Shown in pieces: positions 21,456-34,780 of a stretch of 64,000 nucleotides of DNA. The notes beneath the pieces were generated by a model, which saw only the letters and a list, made by a program, of their open reading frames with translations, ran no database searches and was not told where the DNA came from. The stretch covers positions 369,829 through 433,828 of the forward strand of contig NW_025064893.1 of the NCBI RefSeq assembly GCF_019112545.1, written 5' to 3'. This DNA is from Guyanagaster necrorhizus (taxonomy: Eukaryota; Basidiomycota; Agaricomycetes; Agaricales; Physalacriaceae). Position 1 is the first letter of the stretch, and each line of letters starts with the position of its first letter. The position numbers and the translations under genes are program-made.

Positions 21456-23340
21456 CTTGAGACATACTGTATTTAGCATATACCTCATTGCACAGTATTT
21501 TGGCTCACCCCTCTAAAGTTAATTCTGTCAAACATGTGACTAGAATGATTGCTTTTGAGAACCAATCAATAATAATGAGGATCATATCATAACTATTGTA
21601 ATCAGGTAGATCAGTGATCATGTCAACTGAAATGTGAGTCTATAGTGACTGTGGAACTTCATTTGGATGTAGCAGAGCAGCACATGATTGCATTGATAAT
21701 TTTTTCTGCTGGCACATTTCACATCTCTTGATATAGCATTTAATATCTTGGCCCATCTTTGGCCACTAGTATTTCTGCAAGACTAGTTCTTTGGTCTTGG
21801 TGATTTCAGAATGTTCTGTGTCCACATAATCATGACAGGTGGTGATGATTTCACTATGAAGTTGTTGGTCTCTGGGGATATAGATCTGTCTATTATAGTG
21901 GATCATTCCTCCTTCTTTAACTATTCCATGCTTGTAGTTGAGTGATAAGGCCACTTGCTGATCCCACTTACCACTGTTTCTTGCAATGCTTTTGATCCAT
22001 TCATAGATCTCTTTCTCTGTCAACATTATCATCACCTGAAAATACTAGAGTTTTAGTAACACCACTTTCTTATTGTTATTTTCTCTCTGATCACAATCAG
22101 CTCATCAGCTAAGCAGGTCTGCTTTCTTGTTTACAGTTTTGGCTTTATAATGAAGAGTGTATTCATATTGGAAGAGTTCAATTATCCAGCATGCTTATTA
22201 ATGATTAAGCTTCTGGAGTTAATGAAAGTATTAGAGATTCTAGTGATCAGTTCAGATCTCAAATGTCTGTGCTGCTCTGATGAGGCAATGCCACCACTCT
22301 TCTAGGGCCAGCATTATAGTGAGTAACTCCTTATCATAGATCTCATAGTTCCATTCTGTGACTGTTAGTGCCTTTGAGAGAAAGATGACTAGTCTCTATT
22401 TTCCATCCTGCTCCTGAGAGAGTACTACTCTGATGGTCCCCTCACTTGAGTCAGCTTCCACCCTGAATTTCCCTTTCTATGTTGATATAGTGAGCACTAT
22501 GTTCTCAGTGAGATGTTGCTTGAGATCATCAAAGGCAGCAAGAGTCTCCAGCTTCAGGGTGTATTTCTGGTTAGCTGGATCATAGGTTGTACAATTTTGC
22601 TATAATTCTGGATGAATTGCTAGTAGAAGTTAGTGAAATCTAAAAATGATTATAGCTTCTTCTTTTTCTCTGAGATAGGCCACTCAGTTACTCTGGCTAC
22701 TTTAACTGGATCCATCCATATACTCTCTTCACTGATTATCACTCCCAAGTAATCCATTTCCAACACTTCAAACTCATATTTCTCTGCTTTGAGAAAAAGT
22801 TTATGTTTTCTCATAAGCAAGAGTATCTGTCAGACTAGTTTTTAGTGTTCTGCTCAATCCTTGGACATGATTAGAATGTCATCCAAGTAGATGATGATCT
22901 TTTCAGTGGAGATGAGATCTTTGAAAATATTATTCATCATCTATTAAAAGATTGCTGATGAGTTTGTCAATCCAAAGAACATAACCATAGGTTCAAAGAG
23001 CCCTTGATTAGTCCAGAAGGCCACTTTCTATTTATCCCTCTCTTTTATTCATACATTATTATAGTCCCACTGGATGTCCAGTTTAGTGTAGTATTAGGCC
23101 CCATGGAGCTTATCCATTAGTTCTGAGATAAGAGAAAGTGGATAACAATTTTTGATCATTATTTCATTAAGCTTCTGGTAATCTTAAACTGGCTAAAGCT
23201 TTCTGTTCTTTTTGACAAAGAAGAATGGTGAAGCCATTGGAGACTTCAAGGACCAGATTTGTCCACTGAAAAGATTTTTGTCTAGGAACTTGTCAAGTCC
23301 CTGTTGTTTATAGTTGCCAAGTGAGTAAGTCTTGCAGTCG
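21456..23340 (-). pseudogene. G1 integrase N-terminal half, RNase H and reverse transcriptase
   Basis: The minus-strand open piece 22035-21766 holds the integrase zinc region (TTCHDYVDTEHSEITKTK) and upstream motif MLTEKEIYEWIKSI. RNase H follows upstream at about 22060-22600. RT lies at about 22600-23340 with the intact catalytic box YLDD at 22878-22889 and FFVKKNRKL near 23193-23220. Stops are dense elsewhere. The integrase continues past C1 at 17316. Confidence 0.85.
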
Positions 23341-24480
23341 AGGTTGGTGTTAGCATTTGAGATAAGTTCAATCACATGATCCAAAGGTTTTAGCTCTGGC
23401 AGTTCATCAAAGCTTTTCTTGTTGAACAAATTCTGATAGTCTTGGACCCATTCTGAAACTATTTCTTCAAATGCCTTTTCCTCCTTTTCTGTATTGGCCT
23501 TGGCAGCAAGATTATTAGCATGGTGCACTGCCCAAATATGTAGTGCTTATTGTAGATCAATGGTAAGAATGGTTTCACTGTCCTCTATCTCCTTATCCCA
23601 TCTATCTTTCAGATCTTTGTCTGGTAGCTCAAAGAGGATTTTTCACCATTTACACTGTGTGAAGATGATCCACTCTGTCTTCCAGTTGACTAAAGGGTTA
23701 TGTCAGATAAGCCAGTCATGGCCTAGGAACACTTCTTTGATTCCTAAATTGGTGACTGCTAAGTTGATTCATTCTGAATGATCACCAATGGTTAGATGGA
23801 GTTTGACAAATTTGATTATTAAACCAGCTTGGTTCTTAGTCCCATCAGTGTTATATACTGGGATGAGTGTGACCATGGCCCTGGTCAGGAGGTGGTGTTT
23901 GTTGACAAAGGCATGATTGATAGAACTATTAGTACAGCTGCTGTCAATCAGAGCAGTCACTGTATGCATGAATCAGTTTGTAAGTGTTTCAATTTGAGAT
24001 TTGGTGGTCAAGTCCCATCTCAGAGTCTTTGTTCATTAAACATACCTCCAGGGTCCATGGAGTTTGTCAAGCTATTCCAGGGCTCAGCATTGCTCAGTCT
24101 GCCTTATTTCTTCTATTATCTTGTTGATCACTTCCTTGGCTCTAATTTTGTGTATCCAGTTTTTGAGTATGGCTTTGGCTTTCTCTTCTATCTTAGCATT
24201 TTTGATGGCTCTCCAGGTCCATTTGGTATCAAATAGCTTGAGCCATCTGGTGGAGGCCTCTCCCTCTGTTCAGCCTATAGATATTTGAGCTTGTTCTTTT
24301 GATGGTCTCTTGAGTGTGTGTGTAGTAGTTGAGGAAAGGAATGTATTCAAATGTGCAGATAATTTAGACATATTTGTACCTACAGAGGCACTATTAGTTC
24401 ATCCTATAGCTACTGTTGACACACTGTTCTGTTTGGCTGATCCAGTAGGACCATTTACTAGTTAGCTCTATCTTTTACCT
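23341..24480 (-). pseudogene. G1 protease and Gag-Pol linker
   Basis: The frame 23969-23769 contains ALIDSSCTNSSINHAFVNKH, the protease active-site region with DSS in place of DSG, followed by PVYNTDGTKNQAGLI. The frame 23528-23193 carries the post-protease segment HHANNLAAKANTEKEEKAFE and ELKPLDHVIEL leading into RT. Upstream, 23990-24480 is the linker with remnants of WLKPFDT and WTWRAI. Stops interrupt all of it. Confidence 0.8.
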
Positions 24481-25640
24481 TCTCAATCTTTGTTTTTATG
24501 CTAAGCTCCTCTGTTTCCTTCTGTAATTTAGCAATTTGCACTCATATGTCTTTATGCATCCACTTCTTTTTTGGACAATCTTATGACATGTGACTCTTCT
24601 GACCACAGTTGAAACACTTCTCCTTCTTCTTGAGTCAGTCAATATCCATTGGCTTTCTGATTCTGGTGTATATAGTTCCAGTTCCTGTCTTCTGTGTTCC
24701 ATATGAGGCAGTGCTGATTGATGATGTGATGTTGAGTTTATTAGTGCTAGCTTGAGTGCCAGGCTTTGAGTTCATCAATTGAGCTGATTTGCAGTACTCT
24801 TGCAAGTTAGATTGTTTTGCCTTTTGTCATTGTTGCTCTTTGTACATCTTGATGACCTGCTCTTTCTATGCATTGTATCCCTTTGGGATATTCATCCTGA
24901 TATCTGATATCATCTTGATATAGGAGGGTGAAGCACTCCACTTGAGTGTCTTGATCATTCTTCTGTCATTATCAATATCATTGCAGATTCCAGTGAGCTT
25001 TGCAAGCTGTTCTAGTTCATTGAAGTACTTGGTGGCTGACTTGTCACCCATCTTATACTTCTTGATCTTTGACTTGTGTATTTTTTGTACCACTGGATCA
25101 ATGAATTTGTCAGTAAGCATCTGTTTAAAGACCAGCCACAAAGGTAATCAGTAGTGTTGTCAAGTGGTGGAGAAGAAGTTGGAGGAGATCAGGATCCATC
25201 AGGTCTTGGCCTTATTCTTGAGGTATGAGGAGATGAAGGAAATCCAGTTCATATCAGTTCCAAGAAAGGTGATATAGACTTCAAAGTATTGTTTGCAATC
25301 AATAAAAAATCAGTTGATATTATCAGATGCACTCTTGAAGGGGTGGGATTTCCTAAGTAGATCAGAGTGACACTGTAAGACAGCAGCATTCTTGGATAGC
25401 ACCTCCATCAGGTTGGGCCACTGATTGAAGGGTGGATGTTGCCACTCAGTTGGCAGTCCAGAGAATGAATAGAGAGAATTATCATCTGCCATGGGATTTT
25501 CTATGAGTGCTGCTTTTTTTTATGTGATTACCTCATTTCACATGATAAACTCTAGCTAAATAGCTTCAGGGTCATCCTTGACTCGTTCCTTGCCACTGCC
25601 CTCAGCTTTATCTGGTGGCAGTTGTCCACTGAGAAGCTGG
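24481..25640 (-). pseudogene. G1 Gag
   Basis: Minus-strand frames give the capsid core: MADDNSLYSFSGLPTEWQ (25492 down), then KSASDNIN, and VFKQMLTDKFIDPVVQKIHK (25130 down). The nucleocapsid region near 24570-24630 has CFNCGQ-like remnants (plus CTGACCACAGTTGAAACA). Compared with G4 it lacks CpGs and has more stops. Confidence 0.8.
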
Positions 25641-26432
25641 CTTCTCTTGCCAGTCCATGAGTTTCAGAATCCAGCAGATTGGGTGGTTAGCTGAGGTCAG
25701 GATTAGGAGAGCTGAGTTGCTGAGATTCAGATCAAGAGGATGGAATATGAGTATTGGCTGGTGTTTATTCTGATGGATAGTGCTATATAGATGGCTCATT
25801 TCAGGGCTATAGATGGAGTCCATAGCATTGGTTGGATGTCAAACTTGGACTTGTATTTTGGCAGGTCACTGAGTTGGTCTTCTGGATGTCTCCTGTTATA
25901 GATGGAAATAGCATGTTTAGTGGCAGAATATTACAAAATATCCTGCCATTCTGAGCTGTCTACATAAATATACTTCTGTCTCATGCTTGATGCTAACTAT
26001 TTAGCATCCTACCATAGAAACATTGTCTCCTTCTTATACAAGTCCTGGTATTCTTCCTCTCTGCTTTGCTGTATCTCCTCTTCCAGTGCTTCTTTATCTG
26101 TCTTATCATTGGCATATTTTATGAATTCCTCCAGCCTATAAGGGCCTTCCTCATCATCTCCCTTGTCCTTGCTCTTGTCACTCTTCTTGTCCTCACTGTC
26201 CTTGCTGAGGGAGCTCTTGGGCTGGCTGTAAATAGATAAGGCAGAGGCTCTGATAGTGGCTGGCAAACTAGTCATCAACTCAGGTGCTTGGTCTGGCTTT
26301 ATTGGTTTGAGAAGACTGATTGGTAGGTCCATCAGTGCTGACCTCAATGTTTCCTCAATGGCCACTGCATGCTTGGTGTTTCTCTAGTTCTCAGTGATAG
26401 ATACAGAAGTTTCTATAATATCAGAGGTTAAG
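25641..26432 (-). pseudogene. G1 pre-Gag, C-terminal part
   Basis: The open piece 26365-26009 contains GPYRLEEFIKYANDKTDKEA and EEEYQDLYKKETMFLW, the block found in the same position in G2, G3 and G6. The rest towards Gag has the PAEW-type remnants. The reading frame is cut at TTAAG (26428-26432) by G2 and continues at 60908. Confidence 0.75.
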
Positions 26433-26896
26433 TGTTAAACCCAAGCTGCATATGATCATAGACACATAATAAACTGATGTCACTTCATGTTTGAGTGTTC
26501 TGTCAGAGTTCACTTGATGTGACTATTGATTGATATGTGTCAAGACCTTAGGATTGGCTCAAGAGTGGAATGGTGTGATAATAAACTTTAGCTCAAAGCT
26601 GAGGTTTAACCAGTGAGAGCAAGCCTACTTATATACTATACAGTGTCATACTAAATATACTACTACTTATTGTGCATTATTGAGTCCTTTGTGCTCATTG
26701 TCCTTGGGCATCGCTACTGTCTATAAAAGCTTGGTTGTGCATTGTCAGATGCTGTTATGCATTGAAAGACAATGACTGATCCAGCTTGTTGTGATGACTA
26801 AACTGGACCCATAGTCCTAAGTGCTGAGGTTGATGCTAAGCATAGATAGAGGTTTAGTCATATAAAAGAAAAGAAAAATGAGTAAAAATCATAATA
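26433..26896 (-). repeat. G2 3' LTR
   Basis: A 464-bp LTR, TGTTAAACCCAAGC to ATAATA (mutated TAACA), aligning along its length to 60438-60902. The polypurine tract (minus TTAAGGAGAGAATAA) lies just inside, near 26897-26911. Confidence 0.93.
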
Positions 26897-27664
26897 TTAT
26901 TCTCTCCTTAAGACCATTGTCCCAATGGCTCAATTTAGGGATAATTAATATTCATGTATGGCCTCATCAGTGTTTATTCATTTTTCATTAATCCATTGGT
27001 TGGATTCAGGGCCATAGCCCTTTCAACTAATAAGATAATCCATAGTTGTCATTATTCTGCCACTCTTTGTCTTTACTTTTCATAATTTGTGATTGAGGAT
27101 TTAGCTGATTTCATAGTGTTTCTCATCATTGATAAGATCAGATGGCAGAGGTAGTGGTCATTCTTGATTTGAGAAGGCAGATGCCATAAATGATGTGAGA
27201 AAGGTTTCATTGAATACATCATAGACCTTTCAATTGATTGGAAGGCACAGTTTATATACTGAGGTGCTGACTTTGGCTGTGATGATGAATGGGCCAGTGT
27301 GTTTGTCAGCAAGTTTACATTTTGGTCAAGGGAGATAGAGGTTTGTGGTGTCCAGCCACACTTTATCATTAATGTTATAAGATCATAGAGTGTTGTGATA
27401 TTTATTATATTGTTTTTTCAGTGTTGGCTGCCTTTTTAAGGGTGATCCATGTTTTGTTGTGGATTTTGAATATTGTGGAGGTGAAGTCAGCAGAGGCTGG
27501 AGTTGATATATGAGCTCATTCAGTTTGGGATCTATTAAGATGATGACCATAATTGATGAAGAATAGCATTTTATCTGTGGTGGAGTGGACTTGATTATTA
27601 TGTTGAAAGACCATAAGGGCTAGCCATTTGATCCAATTATCCTGTTAATAGTTTATAAACAATC
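26897..27664 (-). pseudogene. G2 chromodomain and integrase C-terminal part
   Basis: Chromodomain remnants lie near 26930-27060. The frame 27369-27073 matches the integrase C-terminus (VWLD..NLxLP..K.. region, LSQIKNDHYLCHLI). The rest shows the AFQHNNQ segment near 27590-27640. The integrase is cut at CAATC (27660-27664) by G3 and continues at 46060. Confidence 0.75.
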
Positions 27665-28131
27665 TGTTAGACCTAAGTATCATGTGAACAGAAACACATG
27701 ATAAACAGAAGTCTCCTCACACTTCAGGAGATTGACTGAGTTTACTGATGCATATTCTGATTGGTGTGTCATAAGGCCTCAGGATTAGCTCAAGTATAGA
27801 ATAGTGTAAGAATAAACTTTAGCTCAAAGCTGGAGTTACCAGCAAGAACATCCCTCCTTAAATACTGTACAAGTCTGCACTAATTATACTGCTACTTATT
27901 GTATGTTGTCACATCTCTGTGTCCATTGTCCTTGGGTGTTGTTACTATACATAAAAGACTGATTGTGTGTCATTGGGCAATGCTGTTGCATCAAAAGACA
28001 ATGACTGACTTGGCTTAGTTGTGATGACTAAGCTTTGTCTCACAGTCTTGAGCACTGGCTTAGGTGCTCTGACTAAGCATAAATAGGGGTTAATTGTAGA
28101 AAAAGAAATAGAATGGAGAAAAATTGTAACA
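27665..28131 (-). repeat. G3 3' LTR
   Basis: A 467-bp LTR, TGTTAGACCTAAG to TTGTAACA, the same length as 45588-46054. The polypurine tract (minus CTTAAGGAGGGGGTAA) follows inside at 28132-28147. Confidence 0.94.
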
Positions 28132-29680
28132 TTACCCCCTCCTTAAGATCATCATCCTGATGGCTCAATTAAGGGAGAGTTCAGTTGCAGATAGCATCTG
28201 CAGCATTCATACATTTCTTGTTAACCCATTGATTGAATTCTGGGCTATAGCCTTTCTAGCTGACTAGATAATCAATAGTTGTCATTGTACTACCACTATG
28301 CACTTTGACTTTTTAGAGTTTGTGGTGTAGGATTTGATCAATTTCATAGTGTTCCTCATCATCAATCAGCTTGAGCAGTGATGGTGGTAGTTGTTTTTGA
28401 TTTGAGAAGGTAGAGGTGATATATGGTGTTAACAATGATTCATTAAATATGTCATGAATATGCCAGTGGTTTGAAAGTCAAAGATGGTAGGCCAATGATC
28501 CTACTTTTGTGATAATGGAAAAGGGGCCAGTGCATTTATCATCAAGTTTGCATTTTAGTCTGAGAAGGTGAAGGTTGGTAGTATCCAGCCAGATCTTGTT
28601 ATGGACTGAATAATTGTGTGCAGAGGAGCAATGTCAATCATACTGGTTTTTCATAGTGGAGGCCATCTTTTTGAGGCCAGCCTTTATTTCATTAAGAATC
28701 TTTGTCATTGTGGTGGCAAAGTCAGTGGATGCTAGAGTTGTCATGCATGTGCATTCAGTCTGAGTGATATTAGGATGTCATCTATAATTGATAAAAAAGG
28801 GTGTTTTGCCAGTTGCTGAGTGGACTCTATTGTTGTGCTGGAAGGCTGTGAGGGCCAGCCATTCTGTCCAGTCATCTTGCTAGTAGTTAATGAAAAGTCA
28901 GAGGTACTTTTCTATTTCTTGATTTGCCTGTTCTGTCTGACCATCAGTTTGAGGATGGTAGGCAGTGGATGTATTCTATTTGATATTAAGGAGTTGATAC
29001 AAGTTGTTGAGGAATTTCAAGATAAATTGTGGGCCCCTGTCCAAAATAACCACTTGAGGCATACCATATTTGCTATAAACCTTGTCACAGAGAATCTTTG
29101 CCCAGCCTTCTGATGTGAGTTCTGTGGAACAGATGATTGGAATGATTGTTTTTGAGAAGCAATCTACTATGATTATAATAGCATCATAACCATTGCACTC
29201 TGGTAGTCCAGTGACTATATTGACTGAGATGTGGGTCCATGAGGCTGATGGGACTTCATTGGGATGGAGTGGTGCTGCCCATGGTTATGTTGAGGATTTG
29301 CTTTGTTGGCAAACCTCACATGCCTTGATATATTTGATAATGTCATTGTTCATCTTGGGCCACCAGTATTCCTGTAGCATGAGCTTCTTAGTTTTGGTGA
29401 TCCCTGAGTGTCTTGCAGTTGCATGATTATGACATGTAGCAATGATTTTGCCACAAAGCACTTGGTCTCTTGGAATATAGATCTGTCTATCATAGTAGAT
29501 CATCTCTCCCTTCTTTGTCATTCCACACTCATGATTGAGAGAAGAGACCATCTGTTGGTCCCATTTACTCATGTCCCTTATGATGCTTTTGATCTGCTCA
29601 TAGACCTTCTCTTTAGTTGGCATTATCATCACCTGAAAGTGTTCAGGTTTTAATAATATTACCCCTTGTTATCATGTCCT
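28132..29680 (-). pseudogene. G3 integrase and chromodomain
   Basis: The chromodomain near 28190-28310 reads IDYLVS, stop, KGYSPEFNQWVNKK. The integrase frame 29632-29285 contains the zinc motif TCHNHATARHSGI and ACEVCQQSKS, with the complete H-H-C-C set. Core remnants lie between 28820 and 29285. Stops break the core. Confidence 0.85.
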
Positions 29681-30497
29681 CCTTGGTCATGATCAACTTG
29701 CTGGCTAAGAAGATCAGCCTTCTTGTTGACCATTCCAGCTTTATGGTGTAAGGTATATTGGTACTGGCTAAGCTCTGTTATCCACCTGGCTTGTCTTTGA
29801 TTTAACTTCTGGAGTTGGCAGAAGTATCGAAGGTTTTGGTGATCCATCCATATCTCAAACTCCTTTGCAGCTCTGATCAGATAGTACCTCTACTCCTCTA
29901 AGATGAGCATTATTGTGAGTAACTTTTTATTGTAGATTTTGTAGTTTCACTCCATGATAGACAACACCTTGGAGAGAAAAGCTACTGGTCATCACTTCTC
30001 ATCCTGTTTTTGAGATAGTATGGTTCTGATGGCTCTCTCACTGGAATTGGCTTCTACTCAGAATTTTCCCTCCTGTGTTGGAATAGCAAGGACTATGTCT
30101 CTGACTAATCATTTCTTGAGGTCATCAAAGACTGTCTGCTGAGAGGGGCCCTATGTCCAAGGGGCATTTTTCATGAGTTGCATCATGGGGTGGACTATCT
30201 TGCTGTAGTCTCAGATGAACTGTCAGTAAAAGTTTGTGAATCTCAGGAAGAATTGAAGTTCCTTCTTCTTAGTGAGTTCTGGCCACTCAGTGACATCTGC
30301 CACCTTGATGGGGTCTATTCAGATGCTTCCTTCACTAATAATCATCTTCAGGTACTCAGTTTCAAGTACCTCAAACTCGCACTTCTCCACTTTGAGAAAC
30401 AGCTTGTGTTTCTTCATTAGTGCTAGTACTTGTTGTACTAGTCTTCTATGCTCTTCCTTCATCCTTGATATGATCAAGATGTCATCAAGATAAATTG
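29681..30497 (-). pseudogene. G3 RNase H and C-terminal half of reverse transcriptase
   Basis: RNase H remnants include MDHQNLRYFCQLQKLNQRQA (29847-29659). RT fragments include MKKHKLFLKVEKCEFEVLET and the YLDD codons at 30481-30492. G4 inserted five bases upstream of these codons in coding sense (TSD AATTG, 30493-30497). The RT continues at 38933. Confidence 0.85.
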
Positions 30498-31015
30498 TGT
30501 TAAGCCCAAATTCCACATGACTAGAGACACATGATAAACTGACAGAACCTCGCACTTCAGGTTATACTGTCAGAGTCCACTTGTGTGTGACTAGTGTTGT
30601 GTAGTCAAGGTGTTGGTAGTTCACTTGAGATAAGATGGTGAAGATAAAACTTTAGCTCAAAGCTGGGGTATTACAGCAAGAGCTATGCTACTTAAATACT
30701 GTTCTGTTATTGTGCTATAAATAAATATTCACAAAAGATATTGTCTGTCATAGAGCTGTTACCCCTGCTGTTGCCAGGCTCTCCACAAAAGCTGTTGTCT
30801 TGCTGTTGTGCTGTTACCACTGCACTGCAGTTGGTGGATAAAAGGGATATTGTCTCTCCCTTCACAGCATACAGCAATGTGATAGGAGAGTGACTGACTG
30901 GGTTGCTGAGCTAAGCATTCCCACAGTCCTAAGCACTAGTCTAAGCACCCTGACTAAGAAAAGATAGGGGTCATTTCCAAGGGAAAAGAAAAAGAAAATA
31001 GGAAAAATCATAATA
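30498..31015 (-). repeat. G4 3' LTR
   Basis: A 518-bp LTR, TGTTAAGCCCAAATTCC to CATAATA. The polypurine tract lies at 31016-31031 (plus TTACCCCTTCTTTAAG). Confidence 0.95.
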
Positions 31016-32850
31016 TTACCCCTTCTTTAAGACCATCATCCTGATGGTTAAGTTAGAGTAAGTCTTTCTTGCTGCAAGGAGATGGCCAATCTGCTGGACC
31101 TCCCACCATTTCTGTGGCAGGCTTCAAATGAGTCGAAGTGATGGTACATTTCTCTTCACTGTATGTTCCCACCATTTGTGGCTCGTCCATCGCAGGGTCA
31201 TCTTCATCGTCCTCTGTAATATGTCCTCTGCTATCAGCAGGTTGGTTGATGTATATCTGGCTAGATATCATCAGAGTCCCTGTTGTCACTGCATCTGTTT
31301 TTACAGATATAATGTTGAACATGACCCTCTCATTGTCTAATTTGTTGATTCTGTGTTCATAGTCCCAGATTGCCTCTTCCGCATCCATGTGTTTTTTGTT
31401 GACCCATTGGTTTGATTCTGGTCCATATCCTTTCCAGCTGACTAGATAGTCAACAGTTGTTTTCATGCCTCTGCCTCATGCTTTAACCTTTTGGGTTTTG
31501 TGGTTTAGCATCTCATCAATTTTATAGTGTTCTTCACCATTGATTAGTTCTGGTGGAGGTGGCAGTGGTTGTTCTTGGTTTGGAAAGGCTGGGGCCATGT
31601 ATGGTGTCAACAATGTTTCATTGAAAACATTATGAATTTTCCAAGTTGCTGGTAACTGCAACTTATATGCAGAGTTGCCGATCTTGGCTAAGACTTTGAA
31701 TGGTCCTGTTCTCTTGTCAGATAATTTCTGCTTTGGACATGGTAGATGCAGGTTTGTTGTGTCCAACCAAACTTTGTCATTGGTTGAATATTGGTGCACT
31801 GCTCGTCGATGTTTGTCGTACTGCTTCTTCATTGTTGAAGCAGCATTTTCGAGGGCTGTTTTCGTTTCCTTGTGGATTTTTTCCATTGTTTTTGCAAAGT
31901 CTGTTGATGCCGGTGTCATTGTGTGGGCTTGTCCTGTTTGCGCAACTGGCAGATTCCATCCATAGTTTATAAAGAATGGTGTTTTATCTGTTGCTGAGTG
32001 AATTCTGTTGTTGTGTTGAAATGCTGCCAGTGCTAGCCATTCTGTCCAGTCGTCCTGGTGGTAACTGATGAAAAGTCATAAATACTTTTCAATCTCTTGA
32101 TTGGCCCATTCTGTTTGGCTGTCTGTCTGTGGGTAGTATGCTGTTGAGGCATTCCGTTTGATGTTTAGGAGTCGGTAGAGGTCGTTCAAGAATTTGGACA
32201 CAAATTGTGGTCCTCTGTCTGAAATCACCACTTGAGGCATACCATATTTTGCATACATCTCATCCTGCAGTATTTTTGCCCATCCCTTGGATGTGAGTTC
32301 CATTGAGCAAGCGATCAGTATGATTGCCTTTGAGAAGCGATTGACTATGACAATGATTGTATCATAGCCATCACTTTCAGGGAGTCCAGTTATCATATCC
32401 ACCAAAATGTGGGTCCATGGTGACAAAGGGACCTCATTTGGGTGCAGAGGAGCTGCTCTGGGTTGTGTTGAAGTCTTGCCTCATTGGCAAACCTTGCAAG
32501 CTCTGACATATCGGGTGATATCATGGTCCATTTTGGGCCACCAATACTCTCTTAAGATTAATTCCTTCATTTTAGCAATCCCAGAATGTCCTGCGGTCGC
32601 ATGATCATGATAGATGGCAATGATGTCACTTCATAGTCTTTGATCCCTTGGAATATAGATTCACCCATCATAGTGGATCAATCCCCCTTCCTTTTTCAGC
32701 CCCCACTCGTGATTGAGTGGTGGGGCAATTTTTTGATCCCATTTGTAGGGATCTCGAGTGATGCTTTTGATGCATTCATGCATCTCTTCTTCTGTTGGCA
32801 TGATCATTGCCCAGAAGTGCTCTGGCTATAGTAATACAACCTCCTTGTTG
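31016..32850 (-). pseudogene. G4 integrase and chromodomain
   Basis: The frame 31466-31053 carries the chromodomain (VDYLVSWKGYGPESNQWVNK) and a C-terminal tail. The frame 31919-31476 is the integrase C-terminal part (STNDKVWLDTTNLHLPCPKQ, NVFNETLLTPYMAP). The frame 32426-32076 holds the catalytic core with DMITGLPESDGYDT, VISDRGPQFVSKFLNDLYRL and AYYPQTDSQTEWANQEIEKYL, so D, D and E are all present. The zinc domain lies at about 32480-32650. Only a few stops separate these frames. The chromodomain is expected to bind histone H3 methyl marks and direct integration. Confidence 0.9.
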
Positions 32851-34780
32851 TCATCTCCTCCTTAGTCATGATCTGCCCTGCGACTAAGGAGGTCAGCCTT
32901 CTTGTTTGTTACTCCAGCTTTGTGATGGAGTGTGTACTTGTATTCTGATAGTTCTGTGACCCATCTGGCTTGTCTGCGATTGAGTTTCTGGGGTTGTTGG
33001 AAATATCGAAGATTTTGATAATCGGTCCAGATCTCGAAGGTCTGCTTGGCTCCAATGAGATAATGCTGCCATTTGGCAAGGGTGAGCATTATAGTGAGAA
33101 GTTCTTTATCGTAGATTTCATAGTTGTGCTCCATGATAGTGAGTGCCTTTGACATAAAGGTGACTGGTCACCATTTATTATCTTGTTCCTGTGAGAGCAC
33201 AGCTCCGATTGCACCTTCACTAGAGTCTGCTTCCACCTGGAACTTCTTGTCTTGGCTAGGAATTGCCAAGACAATGTCTTTGGCTAGTCACCATTTAAGA
33301 TCATCAAATGCTGCCTGTTGGGAAATTCCCCAGGTCCATAGGGAATTTCCAGTTAATTGCATCATTGGTCAGACTATTTTGCTGTAATCTCAGATGAACC
33401 ATCAGTAGAAGTTGGTGAATCCAAGAAATGATTGTAGTTCCTTCTTCTTTGTTGGTTCCAGCCATTCGGTTACTCCTGTGACCTTGATAGGATCCATCCT
33501 AATGCTTCCTTTGCTGATAATGACTCTGAGGTATTCTGTTTCCAGTATCTTGAATTCACATTTTTCAGCCTTGAGGAACAGTCAGTGCTTCCTCATTAAG
33601 AATAGTACTTATTGTACTATCCTTCAGTGTTCTTCCTTGTTCCTGGACATAATGAGTATGTCATCCAAGTAGATTGTAACCTTTTCCATGGCAATGAGAT
33701 CTTTGAAGATGTCATTCATCATCCACTGGAAGGTGGCTGGTGAGTTGGTCAGTCTGAAGAACATAACTGTTGGTTCAAACAAACCATGGTTAGTTTGAAA
33801 AGTGGCCTTCCATTCATTGCCTTCTTTGATGTGCACATTATTGTACCCCCACCGAACATCTAGTTTGGTGTAATACTTTGATCCTTGGAGTTTGTCTATT
33901 AGTTTCGAGATTAATGGAAGTGGATAATGGTTCTTGATCGTCATCTTGTTGAGCTTCCGATAATCTTGTACTGGTCAGAGTTTCCCATCCTTTTTTTTGA
34001 TGAAAAAGAAGAGAGATGCTATTGGTGACTTTGATGGTCAGATCCTTCTGCTAGATAAGTTCTCTTTGAGGAACTTATCTAGTTCTTATTGTTCGTTATT
34101 GTCTAGTGGATAACACTTGCAATCGAGGTTGGCATTAGCATTAGAGGTTAATTCGATGGCATGGTTCCAGGGTTTCAGCTCAGGTAATTCATCGAAACTT
34201 TCTTTTTTGAATAAGTCTCGATAGTCGCATGCTCATTCAGATACCATTTCTTCGAATGTCTTTTTCTCTTTGTCGGCTTTTGCTGCTAGGTCATTAGCAT
34301 GATGTACTGCCTGAATGTTAATGGCCCTTTGTAGGTCGACAGCGAGAATGGTTTTGCTGTCTTCCATTTCTTCATCCCATCGGTCCTTGGGATCTTCATC
34401 TGGTAGTTCAAATGGAATTTTCTGGCATTGACATCGAGTGAAAATGATGTGTCTGGTCTTCCAATTGATCAGCAGGTTATGTCTGATCAACCAGTCATGA
34501 CCAAGGAATATCTCCTTTGTTCCTAGGTCAGTTACTGCTAGATTGATTCGTTCTGAATGATTGCTGATGGTGAGCCTCAGCTCTACATATTCAGTAATCA
34601 GTTCAGCTTGGTTCCTTGTCCCGTCTGCATTGTAGACTGGGATGGGTGCCACTGTTGCCTGAGTGGGCAATTGATGCTTGTTGACAAAAGCTCAGTTGAT
34701 GCTACTTCCTGTGCAGCCACTGTCAATCAAGGTGGTGACTGCATGGGTCGATCAGAATGTTAATGTCTCAATCTGTGCCT
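32851..34780 (-). pseudogene. G4 protease, reverse transcriptase and RNase H
   Basis: RNase H (33155-32862) reads YDKELLTIMLTLAKWQHYL. RT (33944-33624) reads YPLPLISKLIDKLQGSKYYT, MFFRLTNSPATFQWMMNDIF and the catalytic box YLDD at 33660-33671. The post-protease and protease frame 34670-34233 reads PVYNADGTRNQAELITEYVE and LGHDWLIRHNLLINWKTRH. The protease active site LIDSGCTGSS lies near 34705-34740 with the canonical DSG. Confidence 0.9.
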
